34,222 nucleotides of DNA from Candidatus Electrothrix gigas (GTDB lineage Bacteria > Desulfobacterota > Desulfobulbia > Desulfobulbales > Desulfobulbaceae), in assembly GCA_022766165.1 (NCBI GenBank), contig QYLO01000038.1:1-34222 (forward strand). Reading direction: 5' to 3'. The notes beneath the pieces are model-generated. The model saw only the letters and a list, made by a program, of their open reading frames with translations, did no database searches and was not told the origin of the DNA. Position 1 is the stretch's first letter. Each line of letters begins with the position of its first letter. Position numbers and translations under genes: made by a program. Positions 7,713 through 17,188 of this stretch are shown here, in pieces.

Positions 7713-8759
7713 CTACTCTTTCGCCCTAGCATAGGCTTGGATGATTTTTTGTACCAAGGGGTGACGAACAACGTCGTTATGATCAAAACGGCTAAACCCA
7801 ATCCCGTCGATTTTTTGAAAAAGCTTGCCTGCCTCTGACAGACCAGATGCCTGTTTTCCAGGAAGATCAATCTGGGTGATATCCCCGGTAATGACCGCTT
7901 TTGCATCAAAGCCAATTCGCGTCAGGAACATTTTCATCTGTTCACTGGTGGTATTCTGCGCCTCATCAAGGATAATAAAACCGTTGTTCAAGGTTCTGCC
8001 ACGCATAAAGGCCAACGGTGCAACCTCAATCACGCCTCGTTCAATAAGGTCTGCAACCTTTTCACTCCCTATCATGTCGTTGAGTGCATCGGTTAAGGGG
8101 CGGAGATACGGATCAACCTTTTGGGCCATGTCACCGGGCAGAAAACCGAGTTTTTCCCCAGCCTCCACGGCAGGGCGAGTCAGGATAATACGCTGCACCT
8201 GCTCTGAGGCCAAAGCAGAAACCGCCATAGCGACAGCAAGATAGGTTTTACCTGTGCCTGCTGGGCCGATACCAAAAACAATATCGTTTGCCCGGATAGC
8301 CTCAATATACTGTTTTTGATGGATGCTCTTTGGCGAAATAACCCTTTTTTGGGCCGTGATACAGACTTTATCAAGGAAGATTTCTGCTAAGGAGGCAGTT
8401 GCTGATGCTTCTAAAATCTTGATACCAAAGGCGATATCCTGGCTAAAAATAGGATACCCCTTGCGAACAAGGTCATAGAGCTGAGAGAGAAGGGAGACAG
8501 CCAGTTCCACAGCATGGCCTTTGCCAGTGATGGTCAGACTGTTTCCCCGATCATGGATATGAACCCCAACAGCCTGTTCAACAGTTTTGAGGTTATGGTT
8601 ATGCGAACCAAACAGAACCTGAGTAACGGCATAGTCGTTAAATTCCACGTGCTGTTTGGTTTCTTTGGTGAGCTCTTGAGAAGTATGCAAAGCTTTTGCT
8701 TGTTGAGCTTGTTGAGCTTGTTGATGTTGTTTATTTTTTAGAGGCCGATTCCTGATCAA
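7713..8759 (-). CDS. phoH: PhoH-like ATPase
   Basis: The product (348 residues from the TTG at 8757-8759) is a PhoH/YbeZ-type P-loop ATPase: Walker A GPAGTGKT at 165-172, Walker B FIILDEAQN near 261-269, and the family stretches TRPAVEAGEKLGFLPGDM, DPYLRPL and VITGDITQIDLP. An N-terminal KH-like half (residues about 45-95) is also typical. Members are linked to rRNA maturation and stress response, often with YbeY. The start is uncertain: no ATG fits, and the TTG makes the gene overlap the upstream dsbA-like gene by 29 bp; a GTG 37 codons further in would remove the low-complexity QQAQQAQQAKA lead. Translational coupling with the dsbA-like gene is likely. Confidence 0.9.
   Translation of the reverse strand: MIRNRPLKNKQHQQAQQAQQAKALHTSQELTKETKQHVEFNDYAVTQVLFGSHNHNLKTVEQAVGVHIHDRGNSLTITGKGHAVELAVSLLSQLYDLVRKGYPIFSQDIAFGIKILEASATASLAEIFLDKVCITAQKRVISPKSIHQKQYIEAIRANDIVFGIGPAGTGKTYLAVAMAVSALASEQVQRIILTRPAVEAGEKLGFLPGDMAQKVDPYLRPLTDALNDMIGSEKVADLIERGVIEVAPLAFMRGRTLNNGFIILDEAQNTTSEQMKMFLTRIGFDAKAVITGDITQIDLPGKQASGLSEAGKLFQKIDGIGFSRFDHNDVVRHPLVQKIIQAYARAKE
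8701..8727. repeat. Three 9-bp tandem units at the phoH start
   Basis: TGTTGAGCT occurs twice in a row and is followed by TGTTGATGT. On the coding strand this yields the QQAQQA repeat at the PhoH N-terminus. In-frame 9-bp units can gain or lose copies without breaking the frame. Confidence 0.8.
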
Positions 8760-9591
8760 TCATCTTCTGGAGAATATCAGCTCCACGAGCTTTGACCTGC
8801 CGTCCGTTAATAAACAGGGTTGGGGTTCCGCTTACACTGGCTTTGCCCGCATCAATCATATCTTTTTTCAACTTGTTCTGCGTGGCAGTACTGTCAAGGT
8901 CTTTCTTGAATTGCTCCATATTTAAGCCAATATCCTGAGCTGCCTGATTGATGCTCTTTGTGTTCAGATTTCTGCCAAGAGCAAAAAGGGCATCGTGCAT
9001 TGGCCAAAATTTTCCCTGCTCTTGAGCTGCAATAGCGGCAAGCGCAGCAGGTCTGGCCTGATTATGCATATTCAGTGGAAGATGCTTGAAAACGATTTTG
9101 AGCTTATTAGGATTTTTTTTCATGAGGTCATCCAACAGTGGTTTAACCTTGCTACAGTACGGACATTGGAAATCAGAAAAGACAACCAGGGTAACAGGCG
9201 CATTTTTCTTCCCAAGAAATGGGGAGCCTGTGGTGTCAATATCCTGAGCAAAGGAGATATCCATTGCTGTATATTTTTTGTTGCTGTCCACTAAAAAGAG
9301 CATTTCGCCGCGAGGAGCAATATCAATGGCAATGGTCTCTTTGGCAACTGGAACTGCACCCAACTCAGCACCGTCTGCAGCAGAGTAAATATGCACCTGA
9401 CTGTCGTTACCCAAGATAAAAACTAATCGACTATCCAATGACTGGGCAAAGTCAACAGGTGTAACGCTCAGTTGCCACGTCGTCACTGGCGAGGTAAGTA
9501 GCTTTCCATGAGATTGTGCTGCTGCATTTCCAAGCAATACTTGGCTTCCTGACAAGAGAAGCAGGGCGCAGAGGATTAATGGTTTTTTCAT
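8731..9591 (-). CDS. DsbA-like thiol:disulfide oxidoreductase with an extra N-terminal beta-rich module
   Basis: The 286-residue protein begins with a signal peptide (MKKPLILCALLLLSGSQVLL, cleavage near AAA-Q), so it should be periplasmic. Residues about 130-280 form a DsbA/thioredoxin_4 domain: redox motif CPYC at 143-146 in FSDFQCPYCSKVK, and the cis-proline loop SGTPTLFING around Pro257. Between signal and thioredoxin domain, residues about 38-115 form a separate module (DFAQSLDSRLVFILGNDSQ; DIAPRGEMLFLV; YTAMDI) that ordinary DsbA proteins lack and that is present twice in the neighbouring gene at 9891-10529. RBS AAAGGAG precedes the ATG. It probably oxidises or isomerises disulfides in exported proteins; the module may bind a target or the cell surface. 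Confidence 0.85.
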   Translation of the reverse strand: MKKPLILCALLLLSGSQVLLGNAAAQSHGKLLTSPVTTWQLSVTPVDFAQSLDSRLVFILGNDSQVHIYSAADGAELGAVPVAKETIAIDIAPRGEMLFLVDSNKKYTAMDISFAQDIDTTGSPFLGKKNAPVTLVVFSDFQCPYCSKVKPLLDDLMKKNPNKLKIVFKHLPLNMHNQARPAALAAIAAQEQGKFWPMHDALFALGRNLNTKSINQAAQDIGLNMEQFKKDLDSTATQNKLKKDMIDAGKASVSGTPTLFINGRQVKARGADILQKMIDQESASKK

Positions 9592-9659
9592 CTTTTCTCC
9601 TTTAGGTTAGTTTTTATATCAAAGGTACTGGCGACCATATAGAGTCGCTTAAAGAACAT

Positions 9660-9792
9660 GATTTTACTGGATAGTCATTGGCATAATATTGGCGTAATGC
9701 CATAATTCGGCATGAATGGCATAACTATACCCCTCACAAACATATTATGCAAGCTGTGCAAAATATATACAAGAAGGCTCTTGCATAATATG
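9660..9792. repeat. AT-rich intergenic cluster of inverted GCAT/TATG repeats
   Basis: Between the dsbA-like gene and its upstream paralogue (gap 9592-9890, no gene) lie several GGCAT and ATGCC elements (9675-9724) that can form short hairpins, and then a perfect 13-bp inverted repeat: CATATTATGCAAG at 9741-9753 and its complement at 9780-9792, with 26 bp between. No T-run follows either strand, so it is not a standard terminator. It could be an operator array or a folded leader of the dsbA-like mRNA. Confidence 0.55.
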
Positions 9793-9890
9793 TCGTAAAT
9801 ATGGGGAGAAAAGCCGTCTGCAGAACTGTTTTCAGCGTTGTTTTCCTGCGTAGGGAAACGCATACTACGAGCGCATTTACTGCATCGCAT

Positions 9891-10529
9891 TTAACGTAAT
9901 GGAATACGAATGGATTTATAGATTCTATTGCGGGTAATAAGACTGAGTGTTCTCTTTCTGGAAGGAACAGTAATGGCAATCGTACCAAATGGAACTGGAA
10001 GAACTTTTTTCTGTATTCCGTTTATGGTGTAGACATGCACTTTATTATCGCTTTCCAGAATAAAGGCATATTTTTTGTCAAATGACTGCGCAATGTCAAG
10101 AGGACGTGTACGGGTTTTCCACGTCTGTACTATTGACTTATTTGTAACGGTATCATTTTCTTTCCGATAGGTAATTTTCATGGCTGTGTAGCTCCTGTCA
10201 CTCCCAACAAGGTAGAGCATACCTCCACGCGGCGCAATATCAAAGGCAACTGTTGTCGGGGCAACGTTGATGATGCCCAAACGGTTCCCATTATACGAGT
10301 TTGCGTAGATCCGTACCTTATTATCCTGTTCTAGGATAAATATCTTCTTTTTGTCAAAGGAAACAGCAAAATCGCGGGCAACCGATGATGTTGTCCAATT
10401 TTTTTTCTTTGACCAGTCAATAATTTTGCTGACGTTTTCTCCATACGCAACCGGTGTAACAGGTGTTGTTAGTTGAGAAAAAAGCAAAAATATGAGAAAG
10501 GTGAGCGAGAGAGAGTGATTGTTTTTCAT
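9891..10529 (-). CDS. Secreted protein built of two copies of the module found in the neighbouring DsbA-like protein
   Basis: The 212-residue product has an N-terminal signal sequence (LSLTFLIFLLFSQL). The mature part is two repeats of about 75-80 residues: 45-121 (W...SSVARDFAVSFDKKKIFIL, then VAFDIAPRGGMLYLVGSDRS) and 137-210 (WKTRTRPLDIAQSFDKKYAF, then FGTIAITVPSRKRTLSLI). Both match the module of the downstream DsbA-like protein, with the shared pattern D-[FI]-A-x-S-x-D ... FIL..D.[QK]V.[IV]Y ... APRG.ML.LV ... Y.AM.I. The second copy has lost the APRG motif. The pattern suggests beta-propeller-type blades, but I know no named family. No ribosome binding site is obvious at the ATG. It probably works with the DsbA-like protein. 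Confidence 0.7.
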   Translation of the reverse strand: MKNNHSLSLTFLIFLLFSQLTTPVTPVAYGENVSKIIDWSKKKNWTTSSVARDFAVSFDKKKIFILEQDNKVRIYANSYNGNRLGIINVAPTTVAFDIAPRGGMLYLVGSDRSYTAMKITYRKENDTVTNKSIVQTWKTRTRPLDIAQSFDKKYAFILESDNKVHVYTINGIQKKVLPVPFGTIAITVPSRKRTLSLITRNRIYKSIRIPLR

Positions 10530-10846
10530 TGTATTCTATTCAGGTGGATTCAGGTGGGATAGGCTGCTGTTGAGCTGTTGTTGATGAATCAGAAATGCTG
10601 TATCTCGCTTGCTGTACAAGTTTTTTAGGTTTTTATTAACAGCAAGAGGAGCGTAGAGCATTATTCGTTTAAGTTCCAAAAATAACTATACACCTCTTTG
10701 TGGTATTACGTCAAGACGATACAAGCGGACTTTTCGCATTGAGGCTCTGTGAAGGCTGTATGAATGGAAAGACAGGGCGATTGTTGCCGATGGCAGGAGG
10801 GGAGGGTAAGAGGGTAAGCAAAACCGTATAAAAAACGGTGAGGAAT
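10530..10846. other. Intergenic region without a recognisable gene
   Basis: This 317-bp stretch lies between the start of the two-module protein and the tRNA terminator. It should hold the promoter of the 9891-10529 gene. A short inverted repeat, ACCGT/ACGGT around an A/T-rich centre, lies at about 10822-10838. The only open frames are short, compositionally biased and without ribosome binding sites. Nothing else is seen. Confidence 0.6.
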
Positions 10847-10882
10847 AAAAAAAGGGAGTCAACGGCAAAACCGTCAACTCCC
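10847..10882 (-). terminator. Rho-independent terminator of the tRNA-Val/tRNA-Asp unit
   Basis: On the minus strand GGGAGTTGACGG pairs with CCGTTGACTCCC over twelve positions (two G-U pairs), with loop TTTTG, followed by seven T. It begins ten bases after the CCA end of tRNA-Asp, so it ends the tRNA transcript. Confidence 0.9.
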
Positions 10883-10891
10883 TGCAATTAC

Positions 10892-10968
10892 TGGCGGGGC
10901 CGACGAGACTCGAACTCGCGACCTCTGGCGTGACAGGCCAGCGTTCTAACCAACTGAACTACGACCCC
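10892..10968 (-). tRNA. tRNA-Asp (GTC)
   Basis: The 77-nt minus-strand sequence folds as a full cloverleaf: acceptor GGGGTCG with CGGCCCC, D-arm with AGTTCAGTTGGTTAGA, anticodon stem CTGGC/GCCAG with loop CTGTCAC giving anticodon GTC, and T-loop GTTCGAGTC. The 3' CCA is encoded. Confidence 0.97.
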
Positions 10969-10985
10969 TTAACCCTTAAGTAATT

Positions 10986-11061
10986 TGGTGGGCGAAACAG
11001 GGCTCGAACCTGTGACCCTCGGCTTGTAAGGCCGATGCTCTCCCAACTGAGCTATTCGCCC
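10986..11061 (-). tRNA. tRNA-Val (TAC)
   Basis: The 76-nt minus-strand sequence has acceptor GGGCGAA/TTCGCCC, D-arm TAGCTCAGTTGGGAGA, anticodon stem CGGC/GCCG with loop CTTACAA giving anticodon TAC, and T-loop GTTCGAGCC. CCA is encoded. It lies 17 bp before tRNA-Asp and shares its promoter and terminator. Confidence 0.97.
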
Positions 11062-11076
11062 CAAATCGTGAAGGCA

Positions 11077-11105
11077 TTTATATCATTTTCTGCAATCTGC
11101 GTCAA
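11077..11105 (-). promoter_or_regulatory. Sigma-70-type promoter of tRNA-Val/tRNA-Asp
   Basis: On the minus strand TTGACG (-35) and TATAAA (-10) are separated by exactly 17 bp, and the mature tRNA-Val begins 15 bp after the -10. The rest of the gap to lon (11106-11213) is A/T-rich without a gene. Confidence 0.85.
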
Positions 11106-11213
11106 GCATAAAAGTGAACCTTATCTGATAAAAAATGATAAAAAAGAGAGAATGCCGTTTTATCAGGTAGAAAAAAATCCGTACAGCCTGGCTCCAAGCA
11201 ACTGCAATGGATG

Positions 11214-13616
11214 TTATTGATGCACTGTTGTATTGTGAGCGGACAGGGCAACATTGTTGACAATGCTTTCCAACGGAACGTGTTTAAAGAGTTGCTCCCC
11301 TTGAGGAAGAATCAATGCCTTGGTTAAGACATCGTCCACATGATCAACAAAGGTGATATTGAGATGATCACGGATCTTTGCTGGCACCTCTTCCAGATTT
11401 TTTTCATTTTCTGCTGGCAAAAGGATATGGGTTATATTTCCCCGTTTAGCAGCCAGTAATTTTTCCGTCAGCCCACCAATAGGTAAGACTCTCCCGCGGA
11501 GGGTAATTTCACCCGTCATGGCCAGATGGCGATGAACAGGATACTTTAACAGTGCGGAAACAATGGAGGTAGCAATAGTGATACCAGCAGAAGGCCCGTC
11601 TTTGGGGATGGCTCCCTCTGGAATATGGACATGAATATCAAGTTGTTGATAAAAATCCACAGCCAGCCCCAAGCGCATAGAACGGGACCGGACATAGGAA
11701 AGAGCAGCCTGTGCAGACTCCTGCATAACATCTCCGAGCTTACCGGTAACGGTCATTTTGCCGTTGCCCGGCATCAGCACAGACTCAATCTGAAGCAACT
11801 CGCCCCCAACTTCTGTCCAGGCCAACCCTGTTACCAAGCCAACAGAGCGCTGTGTTTCAGCAAGCCCAAAGCGATATTTGGGTACCCCAAGATATTCACT
11901 CACAGAGTGAGCTGAGAGCTGATATTTTTGCTCCGATCGTTTTTTCTTTAAACGATCACGGGCAACCTTACGGCAAACCGCAGCAATGGTTCGTTCCAGA
12001 TTACGGACTCCAGCTTCACGGGTGTAGTGTCGAACGATCTCCAGCACAGCCTTTTTATCAAATTGAATATCGTCCTCTTGAAAACCGTTGAGCTGTAACT
12101 GTTTAGGAGCTAGAAATCGTTCAGTAATCTCTAATTTATCCTCTTCCGTGTACCCATTCAGGCGGATGATCTCCATGCGATCCTGTAAAGGTAGCGGAAT
12201 GCCGTGCAGATTGTTAGCTGTAGCGATAAAAAACACCTGGGATAAATCATAGTCAAGGTCAAGGTAGTGATCATTAAAGGCGTAGTTCTGTTCCGGGTCC
12301 AGCACTTCCAGCAGGGCAGATGAGGGATCACCACGAAAATCAACGCTCATCTTATCCACCTCATCAAGACAGAAAACCGGGTTCATCACCTCTGCCTTTT
12401 GCATGGAGTGGATGATTTTGCCGGGCATGGCTCCGATATAGGTTCGTCGATGCCCTCGAATCTCTGCCTCATCCCGTACTCCTCCAAGGGAGAGACGAAC
12501 AAATTTGCGATTCATGGCCCTGGCAATGGATTTACAGACCGAGGTTTTGCCCACGCCAGGAGGGCCAACCAAACAGAGAATAGGCCCTTTAAGCTTTTCC
12601 ACCTGAGCTTGAACTGCAAGATATTCCAGGATACGCTCTTTTGGTTTTTCGAGTCCGTAATGGTCCTGATTCAGGATATCCTCAGCCTCTTCAATGTCAA
12701 TGGATACGTCGTCTTTTTCCAGCCACGGCAAGCTGATAATAGTTTCAAGATAGTTACGCACCACGGCATTTTCAGCTGACATCTGGGGCATAGCACGAAG
12801 CTTACCTAACTCTTTCTTTGCCTTTTCCTGTACCGCTGAAGGGAGTTTTTTTTCTTTTAACGCCTCCTCTAGCTCGTCAAGATCATCACCTGTCTGCCCC
12901 ATCTCCGTCTGAATCTCTTTGACCTTTTCATTGAGATAATAATGACGTTGGCTTGTATTCATCTTTTTCTTGACTCGAATATCAAGCCGTTTTTCCAGCT
13001 CGTTCAGCTCCAGCTCACGGTATAAGATCTCCAAAACGAGACGAATTCGATCCGGTACATGCAGGGTTTCGAGAATCCTCTGCTTTTCTTCAGTTTTAAG
13101 GCGGAGATGTGCGCAGATAAGATCAACCCGTAAAGCGGGGTTTTCCAAGGCACTCACAGACTTGAGTACTTCGATGGGAATATTTTTTTCAATCTTTGCG
13201 TAGCGTTCAAAGACCTGTTTCAGCTCACGATTATACACAGGCAGTTCAACATGGTCGCTCTCTTGATTTTCAGCTTCCCTCACATAGGCATAAAAAAACG
13301 CTGCATCCTCTGTATAGCTTTCCACACGTACTCTGCGTTTACCCTCAATCAGTGCCTTAATAGTGCCATCCGGCAAACGCAACAGCTGCATAACCGAGGC
13401 CAGCACACCGTATTGGTATAAATTATCCGGCTTGGGATGTTCAATACTGGCATCCTGTTGGGTGACCAAAAAAATTAACGAACGTTCCTTCATGGCATAT
13501 TCCAAGGCACGAGCAGATTTTTTTCGGCCTACAACTAATGGGGCAACCATACCAGGAAAAATCACCACATCTCGCAGAGGCATGGCAGGATATTTTTTTG
13601 TGTCAGAATCAAGCAT
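11214..13616 (-). CDS. lon: ATP-dependent protease Lon
   Basis: The 800-residue protein is full length for bacterial Lon. It has an N-terminal substrate-binding domain opening [18 protein letters not shown], a coiled-coil middle part, an AAA+ domain with Walker [10 protein letters not shown] at 351-359 and Walker [11 protein letters not shown], and a C-terminal protease domain with catalytic Ser676 in PKDGPSAG and Lys719 in [13 protein letters not shown], the Ser-Lys dyad. Lon degrades misfolded and regulatory proteins in the cytoplasm. The ATG at 13614-13616 has no strong ribosome binding site; a second ATG lies 11 codons in. The gene follows clpX by 48 bp, so at least part of its transcription may come from the tig-clpP-clpX unit. 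Confidence 0.97.
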   Translation of the reverse strand: MLDSDTKKYPAMPLRDVVIFPGMVAPLVVGRKKSARALEYAMKERSLIFLVTQQDASIEHPKPDNLYQYGVLASVMQLLRLPDGTIKALIEGKRRVRVESYTEDAAFFYAYVREAENQESDHVELPVYNRELKQVFERYAKIEKNIPIEVLKSVSALENPALRVDLICAHLRLKTEEKQRILETLHVPDRIRLVLEILYRELELNELEKRLDIRVKKKMNTSQRHYYLNEKVKEIQTEMGQTGDDLDELEEALKEKKLPSAVQEKAKKELGKLRAMPQMSAENAVVRNYLETIISLPWLEKDDVSIDIEEAEDILNQDHYGLEKPKERILEYLAVQAQVEKLKGPILCLVGPPGVGKTSVCKSIARAMNRKFVRLSLGGVRDEAEIRGHRRTYIGAMPGKIIHSMQKAEVMNPVFCLDEVDKMSVDFRGDPSSALLEVLDPEQNYAFNDHYLDLDYDLSQVFFIATANNLHGIPLPLQDRMEIIRLNGYTEEDKLEITERFLAPKQLQLNGFQEDDIQFDKKAVLEIVRHYTREAGVRNLERTIAAVCRKVARDRLKKKRSEQKYQLSAHSVSEYLGVPKYRFGLAETQRSVGLVTGLAWTEVGGELLQIESVLMPGNGKMTVTGKLGDVMQESAQAALSYVRSRSMRLGLAVDFYQQLDIHVHIPEGAIPKDGPSAGITIATSIVSALLKYPVHRHLAMTGEITLRGRVLPIGGLTEKLLAAKRGNITHILLPAENEKNLEEVPAKIRDHLNITFVDHVDDVLTKALILPQGEQLFKHVPLESIVNNVALSAHNTTVHQ

Positions 13617-13664
13617 AATTCAAGAGCATCTTAAAAAGGGAAGTAAGGATGTTGCGAGGCGATG

Positions 13665-14936
13665 TTAAGCGGTTTTTTTCTCTTCTGTATCATAGAGAAT
13701 AACAGGATACTCGCCGTCAGCAATAACCTGTTCGTTAATCACACATTCAACAGCATGTTCATCTGATGGAAGTTCATACATTACATCAAGCATAGCAGCT
13801 TCCATAACCGAACGTAAGCCCCGTGCGCCTGAGTTGCGGGACATTGCCTTGCGAGCGGCCTCTTGTAGCGCACCCTCGGTAAAGCGAAGGGTAATCCCCT
13901 CTAGCTCAAACAGTTTCATATACTGTTTGGTGAGAGCATTTTTCGGTTCCTTGAGGATGCGAACCAGATCTTCCTCTTCCAACTCTTTCATTGGCGCAAT
14001 AACTGGTAATCGTCCCAAAAGTTCTGGAATCAAACCAAATTTGAGCAGGTCTTCCGGCTGCACCTCGGTCAACAGTTCACCTATGCTTTTTTCCGGGCCT
14101 GTATCAATCTGCGCACCAAACCCAATAGCCTTGGTGCCAGCACGGCGTTTAATGACCCGGTCCAGTCCAACAAAGGCACCGCCAACAATAAAGAGAATGT
14201 TGGTGGTATCTATCTTGATCAGATCCTGCTGAGGATGTTTTCGCCCGCCTTTGGGAGGAATAGAGGCAACTGTTCCCTCAATAATTTTGAGCAGGGCCTG
14301 TTGCACCCCTTCTCCAGAGACATCACGGGTCAACGAGGCAGAATCGGATTTTCGGGCAATCTTATCAATCTCGTCAATGTAGATAATACCATGTTGCGCC
14401 CGTTCAATGTCATCATCCGCAGCCTGGAGCAGGTTGACCAAGATATTTTCTGTGTCATCACCAACATATCCGGCTTCGGTCAGGGTGGTGGCATCGGCAA
14501 TGGTAAAGGGTACATTCAGGACTCGGGCCAAGGTTTGTGCCAGTAGAGTTTTCCCGCTTCCGGTAGGACCGATAAGAATAATATTGGACTTTTGAATCTC
14601 TACATCGTTAATAATTTCCTGTGTATGGGCCTCAGTCCTTTTGTAATGATTATGAACCGCCACAGATAAAACACGTTTGGCAAAATTTTGGCCGATAACA
14701 TAATCATCCAGATGTGCATGAATCTCTTTAGGATTCAGCACGGCAGGTGAAGGTGGCTCAAGCACTTCTCCTTCGCCCTTGCCTTGGTCTTTAACCATGC
14801 CGTTGCAGAGCTCTATACATTTATCACAGATATAGACATCTGGCCCAGCAATTAAATTGCTCACCTCGCCCTGCGCCCGACCACAAAACGAGCAGGCACA
14901 GACCTCAGCAGAGTCGCCGGAAACTTCGTCACTCAT
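13665..14936 (-). CDS. clpX: ATP-dependent Clp protease ATP-binding subunit ClpX
   Basis: The 423-residue AAA+ unfoldase has the N-terminal zinc-binding domain (Cys15, Cys18, Cys37, Cys40 in CSFCGRAQ and [10 protein letters not shown]), Walker A GPTGSGKT at 123-130, Walker [10 protein letters not shown] near 184-192, sensor/arginine regions, and the IGF loop at 271-273 that docks onto ClpP. It recognises tagged substrates and feeds them to ClpP in the cytoplasm. Its ATG overlaps the stop of clpP in the arrangement ATGA (14933-14936), so translation is coupled, giving roughly matched synthesis of the two partners. Confidence 0.97.
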   Translation of the reverse strand: MSDEVSGDSAEVCACSFCGRAQGEVSNLIAGPDVYICDKCIELCNGMVKDQGKGEGEVLEPPSPAVLNPKEIHAHLDDYVIGQNFAKRVLSVAVHNHYKRTEAHTQEIINDVEIQKSNIILIGPTGSGKTLLAQTLARVLNVPFTIADATTLTEAGYVGDDTENILVNLLQAADDDIERAQHGIIYIDEIDKIARKSDSASLTRDVSGEGVQQALLKIIEGTVASIPPKGGRKHPQQDLIKIDTTNILFIVGGAFVGLDRVIKRRAGTKAIGFGAQIDTGPEKSIGELLTEVQPEDLLKFGLIPELLGRLPVIAPMKELEEEDLVRILKEPKNALTKQYMKLFELEGITLRFTEGALQEAARKAMSRNSGARGLRSVMEAAMLDVMYELPSDEHAVECVINEQVIADGEYPVILYDTEEKKTA

Positions 14937-15526
14937 TCTGTATCCTCCCGGCGTACCAACACCTTGTCGATCAGGCCGTACTTGACAGCCTCTTCCGCAC
15001 TCATAAAGTTATCCCGCTCAGTATCCTTTTCAATCTTTTTTATTGTTTTGCCAGTATGTTGGGATAAAAGTTTATTCAGGTCGGCCCGCATCCGCAAGAT
15101 TTCTTTTGCATGGATGTCAATATCTGTAGCCTGCCCCTGAAATCCACCCAAGGGCTGATGAATCATGATGCGGGAGTTGGGCAGAGCAAAACGTTTTTCT
15201 TTAGCTCCTGCGGCCAACAGGAACGCACCCATAGAAGCTGCCTGCCCCATACAGAGCGTTGCCACATCGCAGTTGATGTACTGCATGGTGTCATAAATAG
15301 CCATTCCAGCGGTAACAACCCCGCCTGGTGAGTTGATATAAAAGGTAATATCTTTATCAGGATCTTCCGCCTCAAGGAACAGGAACTGCGCCACAATAAC
15401 ACTGGCAATGTCATCGCTCACAGGGGTACCCAGAAAAATAATCCGTTCCCGGAGCAGACGTGAATAAATATCAAAAGCACGCTCTCCTCGCGGACTCTGT
15501 TCAACAACCATTGGAACCAAGTTCAT
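14933..15526 (-). CDS. clpP: ATP-dependent Clp protease proteolytic subunit ClpP
   Basis: The 197-residue serine protease carries the full catalytic triad at the usual positions: Ser98 in GQAASMGAF, His123 in MIHQPLGG and Asp172 in KDTERDNF. The start [20 protein letters not shown] is typical, and the N-terminal residues form the axial gate in known structures. It forms the 14-subunit chamber used with ClpX, encoded immediately downstream. A sequence matching a ribosome binding site (GGAGAG) lies before the ATG. No truncation or unusual residue is seen. Confidence 0.97.
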   Translation of the reverse strand: MNLVPMVVEQSPRGERAFDIYSRLLRERIIFLGTPVSDDIASVIVAQFLFLEAEDPDKDITFYINSPGGVVTAGMAIYDTMQYINCDVATLCMGQAASMGAFLLAAGAKEKRFALPNSRIMIHQPLGGFQGQATDIDIHAKEILRMRADLNKLLSQHTGKTIKKIEKDTERDNFMSAEEAVKYGLIDKVLVRREDTE

Positions 15527-15540
15527 ACTCTCTCCTCAAA

Positions 15541-15573
15541 ATACAAAACCGGACAGAACGTGGCCCTGTCCGG
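15541..15573 (-). terminator. Hairpin between tig and clpP, possible partial terminator
   Basis: On the minus strand CCGGACAG pairs with CTGTCCGG (eight base pairs) around a nine-base loop, and the sequence TTTTGTATTTT follows. The T-run is interrupted, so it may only reduce transcription from tig into clpPX, or stabilise the tig mRNA end. It lies in the 76-bp gap between the two genes. Confidence 0.55.
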
Positions 15574-15602
15574 CTTTCTTGTACATAAAAAAGCCCTTGA
15601 AG

Positions 15603-16925
15603 TTACACGTCTTGGGTGGCCTCTTTTTCTGCCGATTCTGCTTCAATAAGATGTGCTGAATTTCGTAAAAAGTCAAGAATCTTCTCGTTCAGCAACTCGG
15701 CCATAAAAGGCATCAGCTCCTCACGCTTTTTAAAGTAGCCTTTCACTTCCTCAAGCGTCATATTATACTCCTCAGCAATCCGAGCATAGCCCTGCTCAAG
15801 ATCTTTATCTGTCAGGGTGATATCCTCACGCTCTGCAATTTTTTTCAGAATAAAGTCACCCCGTACTCGTTTTTCAGCAGATGCACGGTTATGTTCAATC
15901 AGTTTTTCTTTATTAATACCGACTGTCTCTAGGGTCTGACCTGCTCGCTTGAGATTTTCTTCGGTCTGCTTCACCATTTCCTGAATCTCATAGGCAACCG
16001 TTCGTTGAGGAAGAGGGAAATCATTATTCAGCTCAAGCAATTTTTGCATGATGCGATCATTGACGTCGCCAACAAATGAAGCCTCTTTTTCTTCTCTTCT
16101 CTCTGTAGCAAGAGCTGTTCGCAGATCATCCAGTGTTTCATGCTTTTCGTTAATATCTTTGGCAAACTCATCATCCAACGCAGGTCTAATCCGTTCCTTG
16201 ATGCCCTTGATATCCACCTTGAACTCAATAGTCTTTCCCGCCATGATAGGGTTTTGAAAGTCAAGCGGAAATTCGCTATCATACAGTATGGACTCGCCTT
16301 TTTTAGTGCCGAGTAACCGTTGTTCAAAGTCCTCCCCTAGATAGCCAGTTCCCATGTCAACAGAAAAATTCTCGTTGCGAACCTGTTTCAGGGCTTTTCC
16401 GTTGTGGAATCCTTGAAAGTCAATGGTGACAATATCGTCCATAACAACGGCATGGTCATCATCTGCTGAACGAAGCACAGCCTTGGCGCGTCGAAGTGCC
16501 TCAAGTTTTTCCTGGATCTCAGCTTCGCTTACATCACAGTTGGGCTTTTCAATCTCCAGTCCCTTATACTCTTGCAGATCAAATGTAGGTTTGACATCAA
16601 CCAGCGCAACATAGGTAAAGGAGCCGTCATCAGCATAGGTGGTTTCCCGGATCTCAGGATGAACAATGACGTCTATTTTCTTTTCTTCAATCGCATCAAA
16701 ATAGGTATCTTGTATTAACTTTTCAGCGACTTCTGGCTCAACTCGATCTCGAAAATTTTTCTTTATAATGGACATCGGAGCTTTTCCCCGACGAAAGCCC
16801 TTGAGAGAGACCTCTTTTTTCAGCTCGTTATATTTTTTATCAAGCTTTTTTTGCACATCTTCAGCAGGCAGGGTAACTGTTACCTTCCGGGCCAGCTCGC
16901 TTACTTCTTCAATCGCAACATCCAT
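15603..16925 (-). CDS. tig: Trigger factor (ribosome-associated chaperone, peptidyl-prolyl isomerase)
   Basis: The 440-residue protein has the three-part trigger factor layout: an N-terminal ribosome-binding domain with the signature GFRRGKAPMSIIKKNF, a middle FKBP-type isomerase domain (MDDIVTIDFQGFHNGKAL through GKTIEFKVDIKGI), and a long helical C-terminal chaperone domain. It binds nascent chains at the ribosome exit. The start is either the ATG at 16923-16925 or the TTG one codon earlier; AAAGGA lies at a workable distance from both, and I use the ATG. It heads the tig-clpP-clpX group; tRNA-Leu with its own promoter lies upstream on the same strand. Confidence 0.96.
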   Translation of the reverse strand: MDVAIEEVSELARKVTVTLPAEDVQKKLDKKYNELKKEVSLKGFRRGKAPMSIIKKNFRDRVEPEVAEKLIQDTYFDAIEEKKIDVIVHPEIRETTYADDGSFTYVALVDVKPTFDLQEYKGLEIEKPNCDVSEAEIQEKLEALRRAKAVLRSADDDHAVVMDDIVTIDFQGFHNGKALKQVRNENFSVDMGTGYLGEDFEQRLLGTKKGESILYDSEFPLDFQNPIMAGKTIEFKVDIKGIKERIRPALDDEFAKDINEKHETLDDLRTALATERREEKEASFVGDVNDRIMQKLLELNNDFPLPQRTVAYEIQEMVKQTEENLKRAGQTLETVGINKEKLIEHNRASAEKRVRGDFILKKIAEREDITLTDKDLEQGYARIAEEYNMTLEEVKGYFKKREELMPFMAELLNEKILDFLRNSAHLIEAESAEKEATQDV

Positions 16926-17086
16926 CAACTCAAGTTCCTTTTATCCTTTTTGTCTGCATCGGGCAGATTTATTCAATCATTCAATTCTGATGAGGAGCCA
17001 CTGTACATATCCACAGACACAGATCTCCTGCCATCACGTTTAATCGATATTTAGATCGAAATTCATCACAATGTATACATAAATTA

Positions 17087-17174
17087 TGGTGCGAAAGGGG
17101 GGAGTCGAACCCCCATGCACGAAGTGCGCTGGATCCTAAATCCAGTGCGTCTACCAGTTCCGCCACTCTCGCAC
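17087..17174 (-). tRNA. tRNA-Leu (TAG)
   Basis: The 88-nt minus-strand sequence is a type II tRNA with a long variable arm (GCGCACTTCGTGC region). Acceptor GTGCGAG pairs with TTCGCAC (one G-U), anticodon stem CTGGA/TCCAG encloses loop TTTAGGA, giving anticodon TAG, and the T-loop reads GTTCGACTC. CCA is encoded. Confidence 0.96.
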
Positions 17175-17188
17175 GTATCAATCCTATA

